Part shown: positions 41,731 through 51,400 of the stretch, piece by piece | Layout of the letters: every line of letters starts with the position of its first letter | Position numbering within the stretch: the stretch's first letter is position 1 | NCBI GenBank assembly: GCA_000350305.1 | Contig: CP002916.1 | Location: 1,054,001-1,118,000, forward strand | Direction: 5' to 3' | Length of the DNA stretch: 64,000 nt | Origin: Thermoplasmatales archaeon BRNA1 | GTDB taxonomy: Archaea > Thermoplasmatota > Thermoplasmata > Methanomassiliicoccales > Methanomethylophilaceae | Notes under the pieces: model-generated | Databases searched by the model: none | Seen by the model: the letters and a program-made list of their open reading frames with translations, nothing else | What the model was told of the DNA's origin: nothing | Program-made: the position numbers and the translations under genes

Positions 41731-42600
41731 TCAAGCCTCTGTCTGCTCAGCGCCCTGTTCGGTATCGGTGACTTCGGCCTTGTTGTTGAGAGCTGCAAGC
41801 ATCTTCGGGGACCTGACCTCGGTCTCGTCCATCGGGAGGGCATCCTTGAGGATGACGTGAGGGGCCCCGTCGTCATCGACGATGGCGGACTCCACGCCGT
41901 ACACCACCCTAAGGTTCTCCTCATTGATAACCTCTTTAGGCGTACCGACGGCGAAGATGGTCCCCTGGTGCATCATTATGACCTCGTCGGAATACTTCGC
42001 CGCGATGTTGATGTCGTGGCTGATCATGATGATCAGAATCTGCTTCTCGACGGAGAGCCTCTTGAGCATCTTGGTGACGTCCAGCTGGTGCCTGACGTCG
42101 AGGTTGGAGGTAGGTTCGTCGAGCAGGAGGATCTTGGGCTCCTGGACGAGACCCCTGGCGAGCATGACCTTCTGGTGCTGCCCCGCGGAGAGCTCGTTGA
42201 AGGCCCTCATGGCGAGGTGGGAGATGCCCAGCATCTTCAGTGTGTCATAGACGATGTCGAGGTCGTTGTCGAGGGATTTCCACTTGCTGTGGGGGTGCCT
42301 TCCCATAAGGACGGTATCGACAACGGTGAGGGGGAACGTGTCGTTCGCAGAGTATGGAACGTAACCGACCTGCTTCGCCATCTCCTTGATGGTGATCTCT
42401 TTGACGTCCTTCCCGTCGATGAACACGTTTCCCTCGGTTGGGGAGAGGATCTTGTTGATGCAGTGGATGAGGGTGGACTTACCGACGCCGTTCGGTCCCA
42501 GGATCGAGACGAAACGGGGGCCTTCAAGGTTCAGCGTGATGTCGTTCAGGACGGGCACGCTTGAGTAAGAAAACGCAACATCGTCAATCTTCAGTTCCAT
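41731..42600 (-). CDS. Importer-type ABC ATPase heading the cbi operon (BtuD/FecE-like)
   Basis: The protein has 289 aa from ATG 42600 (MELKIDDVAFSYSSVPVLND). It has Walker A GPNGVGKST, signature LSAGQHQKVMLARG, Walker B ILLLDEPTSNLD and IIMISHDIN. A C-terminal extension VYGVESAIVDDDGAPHVILK matches the system B ATPase. No permease or binding protein is adjacent. The system A importer lacks an ATPase and carries the same operator, so this protein may energise it. It is the first gene of a seven-gene operon: ATPase-cbiL-cbiF-cbiH-cbiC-exporter ATPase-exporter permease. Confidence 0.9.
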   Translation of the reverse strand: MELKIDDVAFSYSSVPVLNDITLNLEGPRFVSILGPNGVGKSTLIHCINKILSPTEGNVFIDGKDVKEITIKEMAKQVGYVPYSANDTFPLTVVDTVLMGRHPHSKWKSLDNDLDIVYDTLKMLGISHLAMRAFNELSAGQHQKVMLARGLVQEPKILLLDEPTSNLDVRHQLDVTKMLKRLSVEKQILIIMISHDINIAAKYSDEVIMMHQGTIFAVGTPKEVINEENLRVVYGVESAIVDDDGAPHVILKDALPMDETEVRSPKMLAALNNKAEVTDTEQGAEQTEA

Positions 42601-42611
42601 CTTATCCCTCG

Positions 42612-42628
42612 TTGGATATATCTGCCAA
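42612..42628 (-). promoter_or_regulatory. TTGG-N9-CCAA operator of the cbi operon
   Basis: TTGGATATATCTGCCAA, with one mismatch from the TTGGA-N7-TCCAA form, lies 11 bases before ATG 42600. A TATA-like CTTTTTATAG (minus strand, ~42640-42650) is about 25 bases upstream of it, so the palindrome covers the start of transcription. Confidence 0.6.
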
Positions 42629-42710
42629 TGCATACCCTCTACACTATAAAAAGATTTAATGAGGAAAATCAAGCCACTCCGACCGATTGACATCAACCGT
42701 TATATTAAAG

Positions 42711-42727
42711 TTGGATTATATCTCCAA
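42711..42727 (+). promoter_or_regulatory. TTGG-N9-CCAA operator of ABC exporter 2
   Basis: TTGGATTATATCTCCAA follows directly after the TATA element TTATATTAAAG (~42700-42710) and ends 11 bases before ATG 42739, the same spacing as at the divergent cbi operon. Confidence 0.7.
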
Positions 42728-42738
42728 TGATATAGGGA

Positions 42739-43665
42739 ATGGCTATGGCCGGAGAAGACATAATCGAGATTGAGGGTCTTGTCAAACGGTACAAGAACAA
42801 GACCGCGATAAACAACATCACCATGACGGTCAAGAAGGGCGAGATGTACGCCTTCCTCGGCCCGAACGGTGCAGGCAAGACGACCACCGTCCGCGTGCTC
42901 TCGACCCTCACGAACTTCGACGAGGGCAAGGTTATCATCGACGGATACGACCTTCTGAAGAACCCCAAGGAAGCCAAGTCCTGCATGGGGGTCATCCAGC
43001 AGCACATCAGCCTCGACAAGGATCTGACTGTGTGGGAGAACATGATGGCCCACGCCATGTATCAGCAGATCCCCAAGGCCGAGAGGAAGAAGCGCATCGA
43101 CGAGCTTTCCGAATACATCGGCCTCGGCGAATACTACAATTACAAGGTCGACAAGCTCTCCGGCGGATGGAAGAAGAGGGTCGCCATCGTGTGCGCCCTG
43201 GTCCACCGCCCCAAACTCCTGTTCCTCGACGAGCCCACCGTCGGACTCGACATCCAGGCGAGACGTGGCCTCTGGGACCTCCTCAGGAAACTCAACGACG
43301 ACGGGATGACCATCTTCCTTACCACCCACTACATCGAGGAGGCGGAATCCCTCTGCCACCACGTCGGATTCATCGACAAGGGTACGATCATCGCCGAGGG
43401 AACCCCCGACGAACTGGCGTCCAAGGTGGGCAACACCACTGTGGAATACTACGGTCCCGACAGAAAGACCCAGTACCGCTATTTCGCGTCGAGGGATGAG
43501 GCCACGGAGTTCTCAAAGACCCTCGGACCGGAGTTCACCGTGACCGTCCGCAAGACCAACCTCGAGGATGCGTTCGTGGAGATGACCGGCAACAAGATCG
43601 GCGATAACGGATTTATGACCATGGACGGGAAGTCCGAAGGCAAGAAGATGGGAGGGATGGCCTGA
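42739..43665 (+). CDS. ABC-2 type transporter ATPase (exporter 2)
   Basis: The protein has 308 aa. It begins MAMAGEDIIEIEGLVKRYKN and has Walker A GPNGAGKTT, signature KLSGGWKKRVAIV, Walker B LLFLDEPTVGLD, TTHYIEEAE, and a DrrA-type C-domain, with a glycine/lysine-rich tail EGKKMGGMA. It is a paralogue of the ATPase at 37955-38851; both keep the unusual LSGGWK signature. Its TGA overlaps the permease ATG. It is transcribed divergently from the cbi operon, and both promoters carry the shared palindrome. Substrate unknown. Confidence 0.92.
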   Translation: MAMAGEDIIEIEGLVKRYKNKTAINNITMTVKKGEMYAFLGPNGAGKTTTVRVLSTLTNFDEGKVIIDGYDLLKNPKEAKSCMGVIQQHISLDKDLTVWENMMAHAMYQQIPKAERKKRIDELSEYIGLGEYYNYKVDKLSGGWKKRVAIVCALVHRPKLLFLDEPTVGLDIQARRGLWDLLRKLNDDGMTIFLTTHYIEEAESLCHHVGFIDKGTIIAEGTPDELASKVGNTTVEYYGPDRKTQYRYFASRDEATEFSKTLGPEFTVTVRKTNLEDAFVEMTGNKIGDNGFMTMDGKSEGKKMGGMA

Positions 43666-44426
43666 TGTCTTTCTTCAGAGAGACCTACTGCGTCGCATGG
43701 GCGGACCTGCGCTTCATGAAGCACAACGCCATGAACATCGTGATCTCCAGCCTCATGGCGCCCATCCTGTACCTTCTAGCGTTCGGTTACGGACTCAACG
43801 CGGGGGATGTTGAGATCGAGGGCCACATGGTCCCGTATCTTGACTTCGTCATCCCCGGAATCATCGCCCTGTCCTCTCTGAACGGATCCTACGGCTCCAC
43901 CGCCACCAGGATGAACGTCCAGAGGCTGTACTACCGCAGCTTCGACGAGATGATGATGTGTCCTCTCAGCAACTCGGCCATCATCATCGGAAAGGCAACC
44001 CTGGGAATCCTCAGGGGAATGTTCAGCTGCATGCTGATGTTCATCATCGGATTCGCCCTCGAGCCCGACTTCATGAACTTCACCCCGTGGTTCGTGGTGA
44101 CCCTCGTGACCTGCACGTTCACCTTCTCCCTCCTGGGAGAGACCTGCGCGCTGATGGTAAGCTCCCACCAGGGAATGGCCACCTTCGGGTCCCTCGTGAT
44201 CACCCCCATGACCTTCCTCTGCGGCACGTTCTTCAACGTCGCCAACCTGCCCGAGTGGGCACAGGCGGTCCTGTACGCTCTCCCGCTCACCGAGGCTAGC
44301 TCCTGCTTCAGGGCGGCAACCCTTGACATCTACGCGTTCCCGATACTCCAGTACCTTGTCATCGTGGCGTTCGGTGTCGCGTTCTTCCTGATAGACCTCT
44401 ATCTGCTGAAGAACAAGAAGGTCTGA
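43665..44426 (+). CDS. ABC-2 type transporter permease (exporter 2)
   Basis: The protein has 253 aa and six membrane segments. It shows the family pattern VITPMTFLCGTFF followed by NLPEWAQAVLYALPLTEASS and CFRAATLDI. The ATG overlaps the ATPase stop (TGATG). It is a paralogue of the permease at 37203-37958. A strong terminator follows, so the ATPase and permease are a two-gene unit. Confidence 0.92.
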   Translation: MSFFRETYCVAWADLRFMKHNAMNIVISSLMAPILYLLAFGYGLNAGDVEIEGHMVPYLDFVIPGIIALSSLNGSYGSTATRMNVQRLYYRSFDEMMMCPLSNSAIIIGKATLGILRGMFSCMLMFIIGFALEPDFMNFTPWFVVTLVTCTFTFSLLGETCALMVSSHQGMATFGSLVITPMTFLCGTFFNVANLPEWAQAVLYALPLTEASSCFRAATLDIYAFPILQYLVIVAFGVAFFLIDLYLLKNKKV

Positions 44427-44432
44427 CTAAAC

Positions 44433-44452
44433 GGCGGGGGATTTCCCCCGCC
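44433..44452 (+). terminator. Terminator after exporter 2
   Basis: GGCGGGGG-ATTT-CCCCCGCC, a perfect 8-bp GC stem six bases after the stop codon. T-rich sequence is lacking downstream, so it may also work as an mRNA 3' stabiliser. Confidence 0.6.
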
Positions 44453-44503
44453 CACATTAATCCAATCACCAAACTCGAGATTTGAGGCCGTTTCTTACCA
44501 GAA

Positions 44504-44600
44504 TTATGGCCCCAATGAGGTTATCGGCAAGACGTAAACTCCGTCTTCTCTGCGATTCACCAATTTCATATGGGATTTTTCACCGCGACGGTTGCAGACA
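44504..44600 (-). pseudogene. Fossil C-terminus of a DUF4143-type ATPase gene
   Basis: The minus strand encodes MKLVNRREDGVYVLPITSLG followed by P and a TAA stop. This closely resembles the end of the DUF4143 ATPase remnant near 23.3 kb (RRDDGVYVVLITSLRE). Nothing upstream continues the family before the cobN stop. It is only a short 3' scrap, and the right bound is uncertain. Confidence 0.5.
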
Positions 44601-44648
44601 CAACAGCCACCGGTTGAACCCATACGATAGATTTGACATCGCTCAGAC

Positions 44649-47600
44649 TCACCTGTCGGTGATCTCCTCGATCCTCTCCTCGAAGTCGAGGTACACCTGC
44701 TTGAGCTTCTCCAGCATCTCATCGGATGCGTCCCAGAATCCCCTGTCCACGGCCTCCTGCAGGCGTGCGAGCATAGCCATCATCGCATAGGGGTTCTCGT
44801 CCTTGATCCATTCCTGGGTCTCCTTGTCCAAGACGAAACGGTTCGCCAGGTCGTCGTACATCCAGTTCTCGATGATGTCCTCGGTGGCGGACCATCCCAT
44901 GGTGTAATCGAAGAGCTTGGACAGCTCCTTGGCGCCGGCGAAGCCGTGCTGCTTCAGGCCGTTCAGCCACTTGGGGTTGTCGATCTTGCTCCTGAAGATG
45001 AACCTGCACTCCTCCTCGGTGGTCCTCAGTTTGAGGTTCTGGGTGTCCGAGGAGTCCCCCATGAACGACACGGGCTTCTGTCCCTTCTCCGCGGTGACCG
45101 CCGCGGTGAACCCTCCGAGACAGTCGAAATCGTCGTCCATGTCGAGCATGTCCACCGCCCTGGTGTTGTGGTTCTTGACGGTGACGTCCATGATCTTCAG
45201 TCTCTTGCGGAACATCTCCGGCTTTGCCTCTCCCTTGAGACCTTTGCCGTACACGTAGCAGCCGTGCTTGACGTAGGTGTCCCTGAGATCGTCCACGGAC
45301 TTCCAGTTCCCGGTCTGAACCAGGTCACTGATTCCGCATCCGTACTGCCCGGGGGCATCTCCGAAGATACGGTAGCTGGCTTCCCTCTGGGCCTCGTCCA
45401 CCGGGACGCCCTGTGCGATGGCCTCCACGGTGTCCCTCCTGATGTTCGCCGCGAGGTAGTTCTGGTCGTCATCCTCGTCGAGGGCGGCGATCATCTAGAC
45501 TCCCCTGTCGATCAGGTTGGAGAGGTTGGGGAAGGTGTCCCTGAACAGCCCGCTGATCCTGACTGTAACGTCTATCCTGGGCCTGCCTAGTTCCTCGATG
45601 GGGATGACCTCCACATCCTTCACGCGTCCGCCGTAGCCGTCCCAGACGGGACGGAGCCCCATGAGCCGGAGGATGTAGGCAACGTCGTCGCCCCCGGTCT
45701 TCATGGTGTCTGTCGCCCAGAGGATTATTCCGATGGTCTGCGGGCAGACCCCGTTGTCCTGGATGTATCTCTCCACCATCTGCTCTGCCATCTTGGAACC
45801 GATCTCCCAGCTGGAATGCCAGGGGATGCTGTCCGGATCGATGGAATAGAAGTTCCTTCCCGTGGGGAGAATCTGTGCGCGTCCCCTGCCGGGACATCCG
45901 GAGGGTCCGGGCGGAACGAATCCGCCGCCTAGGGCCTTGAGGACGTTTCCGATCTCGTCGCCCATGTGCCTCACGGCATCGATGAGGAATCCGCAGACGA
46001 ACTCTATCGCCTGCTTCATGTCCTCCCCCGCATTCGGATACCTCCCGACTGCGAAACCTATTGCCTCGGAAGCATCGAAATCATACTCCTGGCACTTCTC
46101 GATTAACTCATACATTCCGGCATCGATGATGTCCGTCATCTCCCCGTTCAGGTGGCCGTCGGGCTGAACGCCGGACGGGTCCTTCAGGAGATCCTCCATC
46201 TCCAGGCCGTACGTGTGGGCGACGGCCTCCCTGAGGGACGGGACGTCCCCGTTCCTGTATCTGACCAGCATGTAGAGGGTCTCGGCCATCCTCTCCCCCT
46301 CGGGGATCTGACCTAGGATGTGGAGACCGTCCTTGATCAGGGCGTCCTTCACCTCTAGGATGTAATCGTATAGCTTGTCGATCTTGGAATCCATCTCCTC
46401 CGCGGTGGCATCAGCTGAGAGATTCAGGTCGGACATCATGTTGAGCTTGACGCAGAGGCTGATGACCTTCTCCATGATGAGCGGGAGCTTGTCGGTCTGC
46501 TTCTGCTCCTTGGCCTTGAGGAACGACTGGACCGCAGACTCCAGTTCGTTGATCTCGTCATACCCTCCGGACCTGGCCATGGCCGGGATCAGATGGGTGG
46601 TGGTTACCGCATACTGGCGGCGCTTTGACTGCATCCCCTCTCCGGGGTTGTCTATGATGTACGGGTTGATGTTCGGCAGTTTGGAAAGGACGATGTCGGG
46701 GTCGCACTCATCGGAGAGACCCGCGCTCTTGCCTGGAAGCCACTCCAGGGTCCCGTGGGTCCCGATGTGGACCACGGCGTCCGCTCCCCAGACATACTTC
46801 AGCCATCTGTAGAACCCGAGGTACTGGTGCGGCGGTGCGGTCCACGGGTCGTGGACGGACTCGGTGGTGCACTTGCCGCGGTCGGGCTGGAAACCGATAA
46901 ACACGTTGCCGTTCATGATTCCCGGCAGGAGGATCTTCCCGTCCAGGACGTGGATGTCCCCGGGGGTGTCGCCCCAGGCCTCTACGAACCTCTTCCTCGC
47001 GGATTCGGCTATCTCGTCGAACCATGCGTCGTACTGCTCCTTGGTGACCATGTCGACGGCGGCCTCGCGCATCTGCGCCTCGGACCTCCAGTTGTCGTCG
47101 TTGGTGATGCCCTCGAGCATCCTGTTGACCAGGTCCTTCCCGTCCTCGGGGACCCAGTCGAGAGCGTAACCCGCATCCTTCATCCTCTCGAGCATAGAGG
47201 TCACGCTGGCGAAGGTGTCCAGGCCGTATCCCCCTCCCGCCAGGTCCTGCCTCGGCGGGTACATGTAGATGAGGATCGCGACCTTCTTCTCGCTCTGCTT
47301 CCTGTGGGTTAGGGTTCCCCATCTGACGGCCATCTCCGCAAGCGCGGAGCACCTCTCCTCGATGGGGACCTGCTTGTAGTCTCCGTTCTCCATCTTCTCG
47401 GTGCCGCAGTACGGGACTCCGTCGATCTGTCCGTCGAACTCGGGATCGACGACGCTCATGGCGATGTCGGCGGGACCGAGTCCGAAGGGACTCTCCCTCC
47501 AGGCCTTCGCCGGACCGTAGAGGTTGATCGCCTGTATGACCGGAACGTTGAGCCTCTCGTAGAAGTTGTCCTCTGAGACCTGCTCGCCGCACCCGGGGGA

Positions 47601-48392
47601 TGCGATGAGGGTGGATGAGAACCCGATGGTGTTGATGACGGCATCCACGATGGGCTTCCCGTCCCTCAGGAGATATCTGTCGACTATGGCGCTGACCCCG
47701 ATGGAGCCCACGACCTCGTCGGCGTAGGTCTTGTAGAATATGGCCAAGGGTTCACCCCCCGCCCTCTCGACCGCGTGATACAGCTCGTCCATGGCGCGGG
47801 TGTTGTGCCTGATGTAGAACGTGTAGACGAATGTGATGAGTACGACCGGACGGCCGGTGGAACCGACGTCTTTCAGACCCTCCTCGAATGTGAATGCGCC
47901 CCTCCCGGGAACGTAGACTCCCTGGGCCATCGGCCTCACCGGGTCGGGGACCTTGAGACCCGCGTTGTCGAACATGTTGAGGAGTTTCTTCACGACGGAG
48001 AAGTTGTTCTCGTCTCCACCTATCTCGGAGAGGATGGTCAGGGTGCGGAAGCATTCGTCGTCCTGTCTGAACATGTACCTCCAGTCGGCGATAATCTCCG
48101 GGTCGCATCCGGTCATGAATGCGGAGATCCCGTAGGTGTCGATTACCTCCCTCAGGTTCCCCCAGTGGCGGAAGTAGGAGACATCCCCGTGGACGTACAG
48201 GAATATGATGTCGCATCCCTTCACGACGTCGAGGAACCTCTTGAGCTCGTCGATGTCATCGTCAAGGGTGACGGAATCCGCACCGTGGAATTCGATATCG
48301 TAACCCTGACTGCGCATGATGCTAATCGGACCCTCCAGAACGAAACCCTCGTGGGATCCGACACCGAAACCTGCGATTCTGACCATTTCCAT
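44649..48392 (-). CDS. cobN: CobN-like chelatase large subunit with in-frame amber codon (predicted pyrrolysine)
   Basis: Read through the TAG at 45495-45497, this is one frame of 1247 aa. Landmarks: VHIGTHGTLEWLPGKSAGLS, PNINPYIIDNPGEGMQSKRR, GGGFVPPGPSGCPGRGRAQI and WATDTMKTGGDDVAYILRLM. These mark the CobN/ChlH superfamily that inserts metal into tetrapyrroles with an AAA+ partner. The amber codon is residue 966 and aligns with Lys970 of the 1251-aa paralogue at 48458, with colinear similarity on both sides (GLFRDTFPNL before, then LDE and LAAN after). The alternative is two proteins of 965 and 281 aa, since an ATG follows the TAG directly. The first ATG is used; ATG 48386 has better spacing from AGGAG. 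Substrate unknown. Confidence 0.85.
45495..45497 (-). other. In-frame TAG codon, predicted pyrrolysine
   Basis: The codon order on the minus strand is GGA GTC TAG ATG ATC, and the frame is unchanged before and after it. All other complete genes read in this window end in TGA or TAA. No obvious hairpin immediately after the codon was identified. Pyrrolysine decoding is known in Methanomassiliicoccales; it is inferred, not shown, for this genome. Confidence 0.7.
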
Positions 48393-48435
48393 TCTCCTGC
48401 GGATGGATGGATATCGGTTCCATGATTATTTAATA

Positions 48436-48452
48436 TTGGACCATACATCCAA
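48436..48452. promoter_or_regulatory. TTGG-N9-CCAA operator shared by the divergent cobN genes
   Basis: TTGGACCATACATCCAA lies between the two cobN starts, directly after TATA-like TTTAATATT (~48429-48436) and six bases before ATG 48458. It is nearly the reverse complement of the site at 52496-52512: the two differ at no position when one is inverted. Confidence 0.75.
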
Positions 48453-48457
48453 CGAAT

Positions 48458-51400
48458 ATGGACATGAACATCGTCATAATCTCAGTCCAGAGCGCGGACG
48501 CTGCCACCATGGCGGAGCCCGCACAGAAGCTGAGGGAACTGGGGATTGCCCCCAACGTCCTCGCCCTCAACTCGGACGATATCGACGACGATGTTCTGGT
48601 TTATCAGGACGTGGTCAGACACGTCAGGAACGCCGACTTCATCTTCATCAGATGCATGTCGGACACCAACCGCTTCAAGAGGTTCGAGAAGCTGGAGAAG
48701 GTGCTCGAGGAGACGTCCGCATACGTCCTAATCTTCAGCGGGAACGCCGAGGTCACCATGATGACCCGTCACCTGTTCAGGGGCACCGATGATGAGTTCA
48801 GGGACGTCTGCAGGTACTCAGCCGCCAGGGGGTTCGAGAACGAGTACGGCATGATGCACTACATGGCCCGGCTCCTGGGAAAGACCCAGACAACTCCCCC
48901 TGAACCAGTGGAGCAGAGGCGCGACGGCTACTACCACAAAGGGATGGACAGGGATATATCGAGAGAGGATTACCTCAAGACCCTCGACCCCTCGAAGATG
49001 ACCATCGGGATCCTCTTCGCCAGTTCCCTCTGGCTTTACGACAACCTCGCCGCCATCGACGCCCTCACCGATGAGATCGAGAGGAGAGGTATGAACTCCC
49101 TTCCCCTGTTCTACTCCGCCGTCTCCTACAAGACCGACGGCGAGGAGGGCACCAGGGCCACAATCAGGAAGTACTTCACCGACAACGGGAAACCCATCCC
49201 GGACGCGGTGATCATCCACACCTCGTTCTCCGTGATGTACAACTCCCGCCAGGACATGGGTGTGGAGATCCAGGAGAGGGACAATTACTACAGGTCCCTG
49301 CTGAACGTCCCCATGCTGAACACCCTCACCATCACCGGGGAGTACAGCGACTTCGAGAACGACAAGGTCGGCGCGGACAAGCACACCGTGACTAACAACG
49401 TCGCCTTCCCCGAGATCGACGGCGACATCATCACCGTACCCATCGCCTGGACCCCCAGGAAGAGCGGGATGAAGAAGAACGTCCCCATCCCCGACAGGAT
49501 CGAGAGGGTGGTGGACCTTGCCTACAGATGGGCGAAACTGAGGCACATGCCGAATTCCGAAAAGAAGGTGGCGATCCTCCTCTGGCAATCCCGCCCCAAC
49601 TCGGGCGTCATCGGTAACGCAGCAGGCCTGGATTCCGTCGAGAGCATCGCCGGGCTCCTCCGCAGGATGTCCGCCTCCGGATACATTGTGGAGAATGTGC
49701 CAGACAGCGGAAGGGCCCTCGTCGATGAGATCCTCGACGGGGTCACGAACGACCTCGACAACATGTCCGCGGAGGCCATGCGCAAGAAGGCGGCGGACCT
49801 CGTCCCGGCCTCCGATTACATCAAGGAATATTCCAAGGTCCCTCAGTGGGACAGAGAGATGACGGAGAAGGACTGGGGGGACCCTCCGGGGGACATCTGC
49901 GTCGACAGGGACAGGATTATCATCCCCGGCATCGTCAAAGGGAACGTCTTCGTCGGATACCAGCCTCTCCGCGGAAGGGCGGAGAAGATGGAGCAGAACA
50001 TACACGACCCCGTCCTCTTCGCACAGCACCAGTACCTCGAATATTACAGATGGATCAGAGACGTGTTCAAGGCGGACATGGTCATCCACGTGGGGACCCA
50101 CGGTACCATCGAGTGGCTCCCGGGCAAGAACGTCGGGATGTCTCAGAAATGCGACCCGGACGTGGTCCTCGGAGGGCTTCCCAACCTCTACATCTACATC
50201 GTCGACGACCCCGGGGAGGGGATCCAGTGCAAGAGGAGGATCGAGAGCGTCCTCATAGAGCATATGCCCCCTTCGATGGCCAGAGCGGGACAGTACGACG
50301 AGATTGCACAGGTCGAAAGGCCCATCCAGGAATACCTTGAGCATAAGGCCACCAACGATTCCAAGCGCAGGGCGGTCCTTGTGAAAAACATCTACGAGGC
50401 GGCAAAGGAGCACAAGATGCTCAACGACATCGGCCTGGGCGACGATAAGGATCCCGGGCCGGAGGGCTTCGAACCCCACATCGTGGAGCTGCACGAATAT
50501 CTGTCCGAGGTCAAGGACACCCTGGTCAGGGCGGACCTGCACGTCCTGGGAAGGGTCCCTAAGGAGGACCACTACGATGAGATGGTCTACTCCCTCATGA
50601 GGCTGGATAACGGGGACGTGAAGAGCCTCAGGGATGCGTTCGCGGACAGCATGGGGATCGACATCCAGAAAGCCATCGACGACCCGGCCGGAAGACTCCC
50701 CTCGGGAGAACTAAACAGTTCAGCGGTCGATAGGGTCGATGACCTCCTGCAGGAATTCCTGAAATATGCCAGATCCGTGAAGTATGACATCCAGTCCTGC
50801 ATCTCGAAGCTCGAGAACGATCTGGGGAAGGCATCCAAAGACCTCAGGGAATCGGTCTCCTTCATGTGCTCCAGGGTAGTCCCCGGCATCGACGGGATGA
50901 CCGACGAGATCGACAACATCCTCCACGGCATGAACGGAGGGTACGTGCTCCCCGGACCCGCGGGAGCCCCTACCCGCGGGAATGCGCATATCCTCCCGAT
51001 GGGGAGGAACTTCTATTCCCTGGATCCGGACACCGTGCCCAGCAGGGCATCGTGGGAGATCGGGAAGAAGATGGCCGACCAGATGATCGAGAAATACGTC
51101 GCCGAGAAGGGGGAGTTCCCCAGGGAGGTCGGGTTCATCATCTGGGCGACTGACACCATGAAGACCGGCGGGGACGATGTAGCATACATCCTGTGGCTGC
51201 TCGGAGTGAGGCCGGTGTGGTCCATGGCGGGCGGGCAGGTCATCGGACTGGAGGTTGTCCCGAAGGAGGAACTGAAAAGACCCAGAGTGGACGTTTCCGT
51301 CAATATCACAGGTCTGTTCAGGGACACTTTCCCCAACTTGATCGACCTCATCGACGACGCGGTGAAACTGGTCGCCGAACTCGACGAGAGCGACGAGGAC

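Noticed and set aside
45492-45494. ATG after the cobN amber codon as the start of a separate 281-aa gene
   Set aside because: There is no spacing for an independent ribosome binding site, the fragment begins in the middle of a conserved region, and the paralogue is continuous across this point. It is kept only as the alternative hypothesis.
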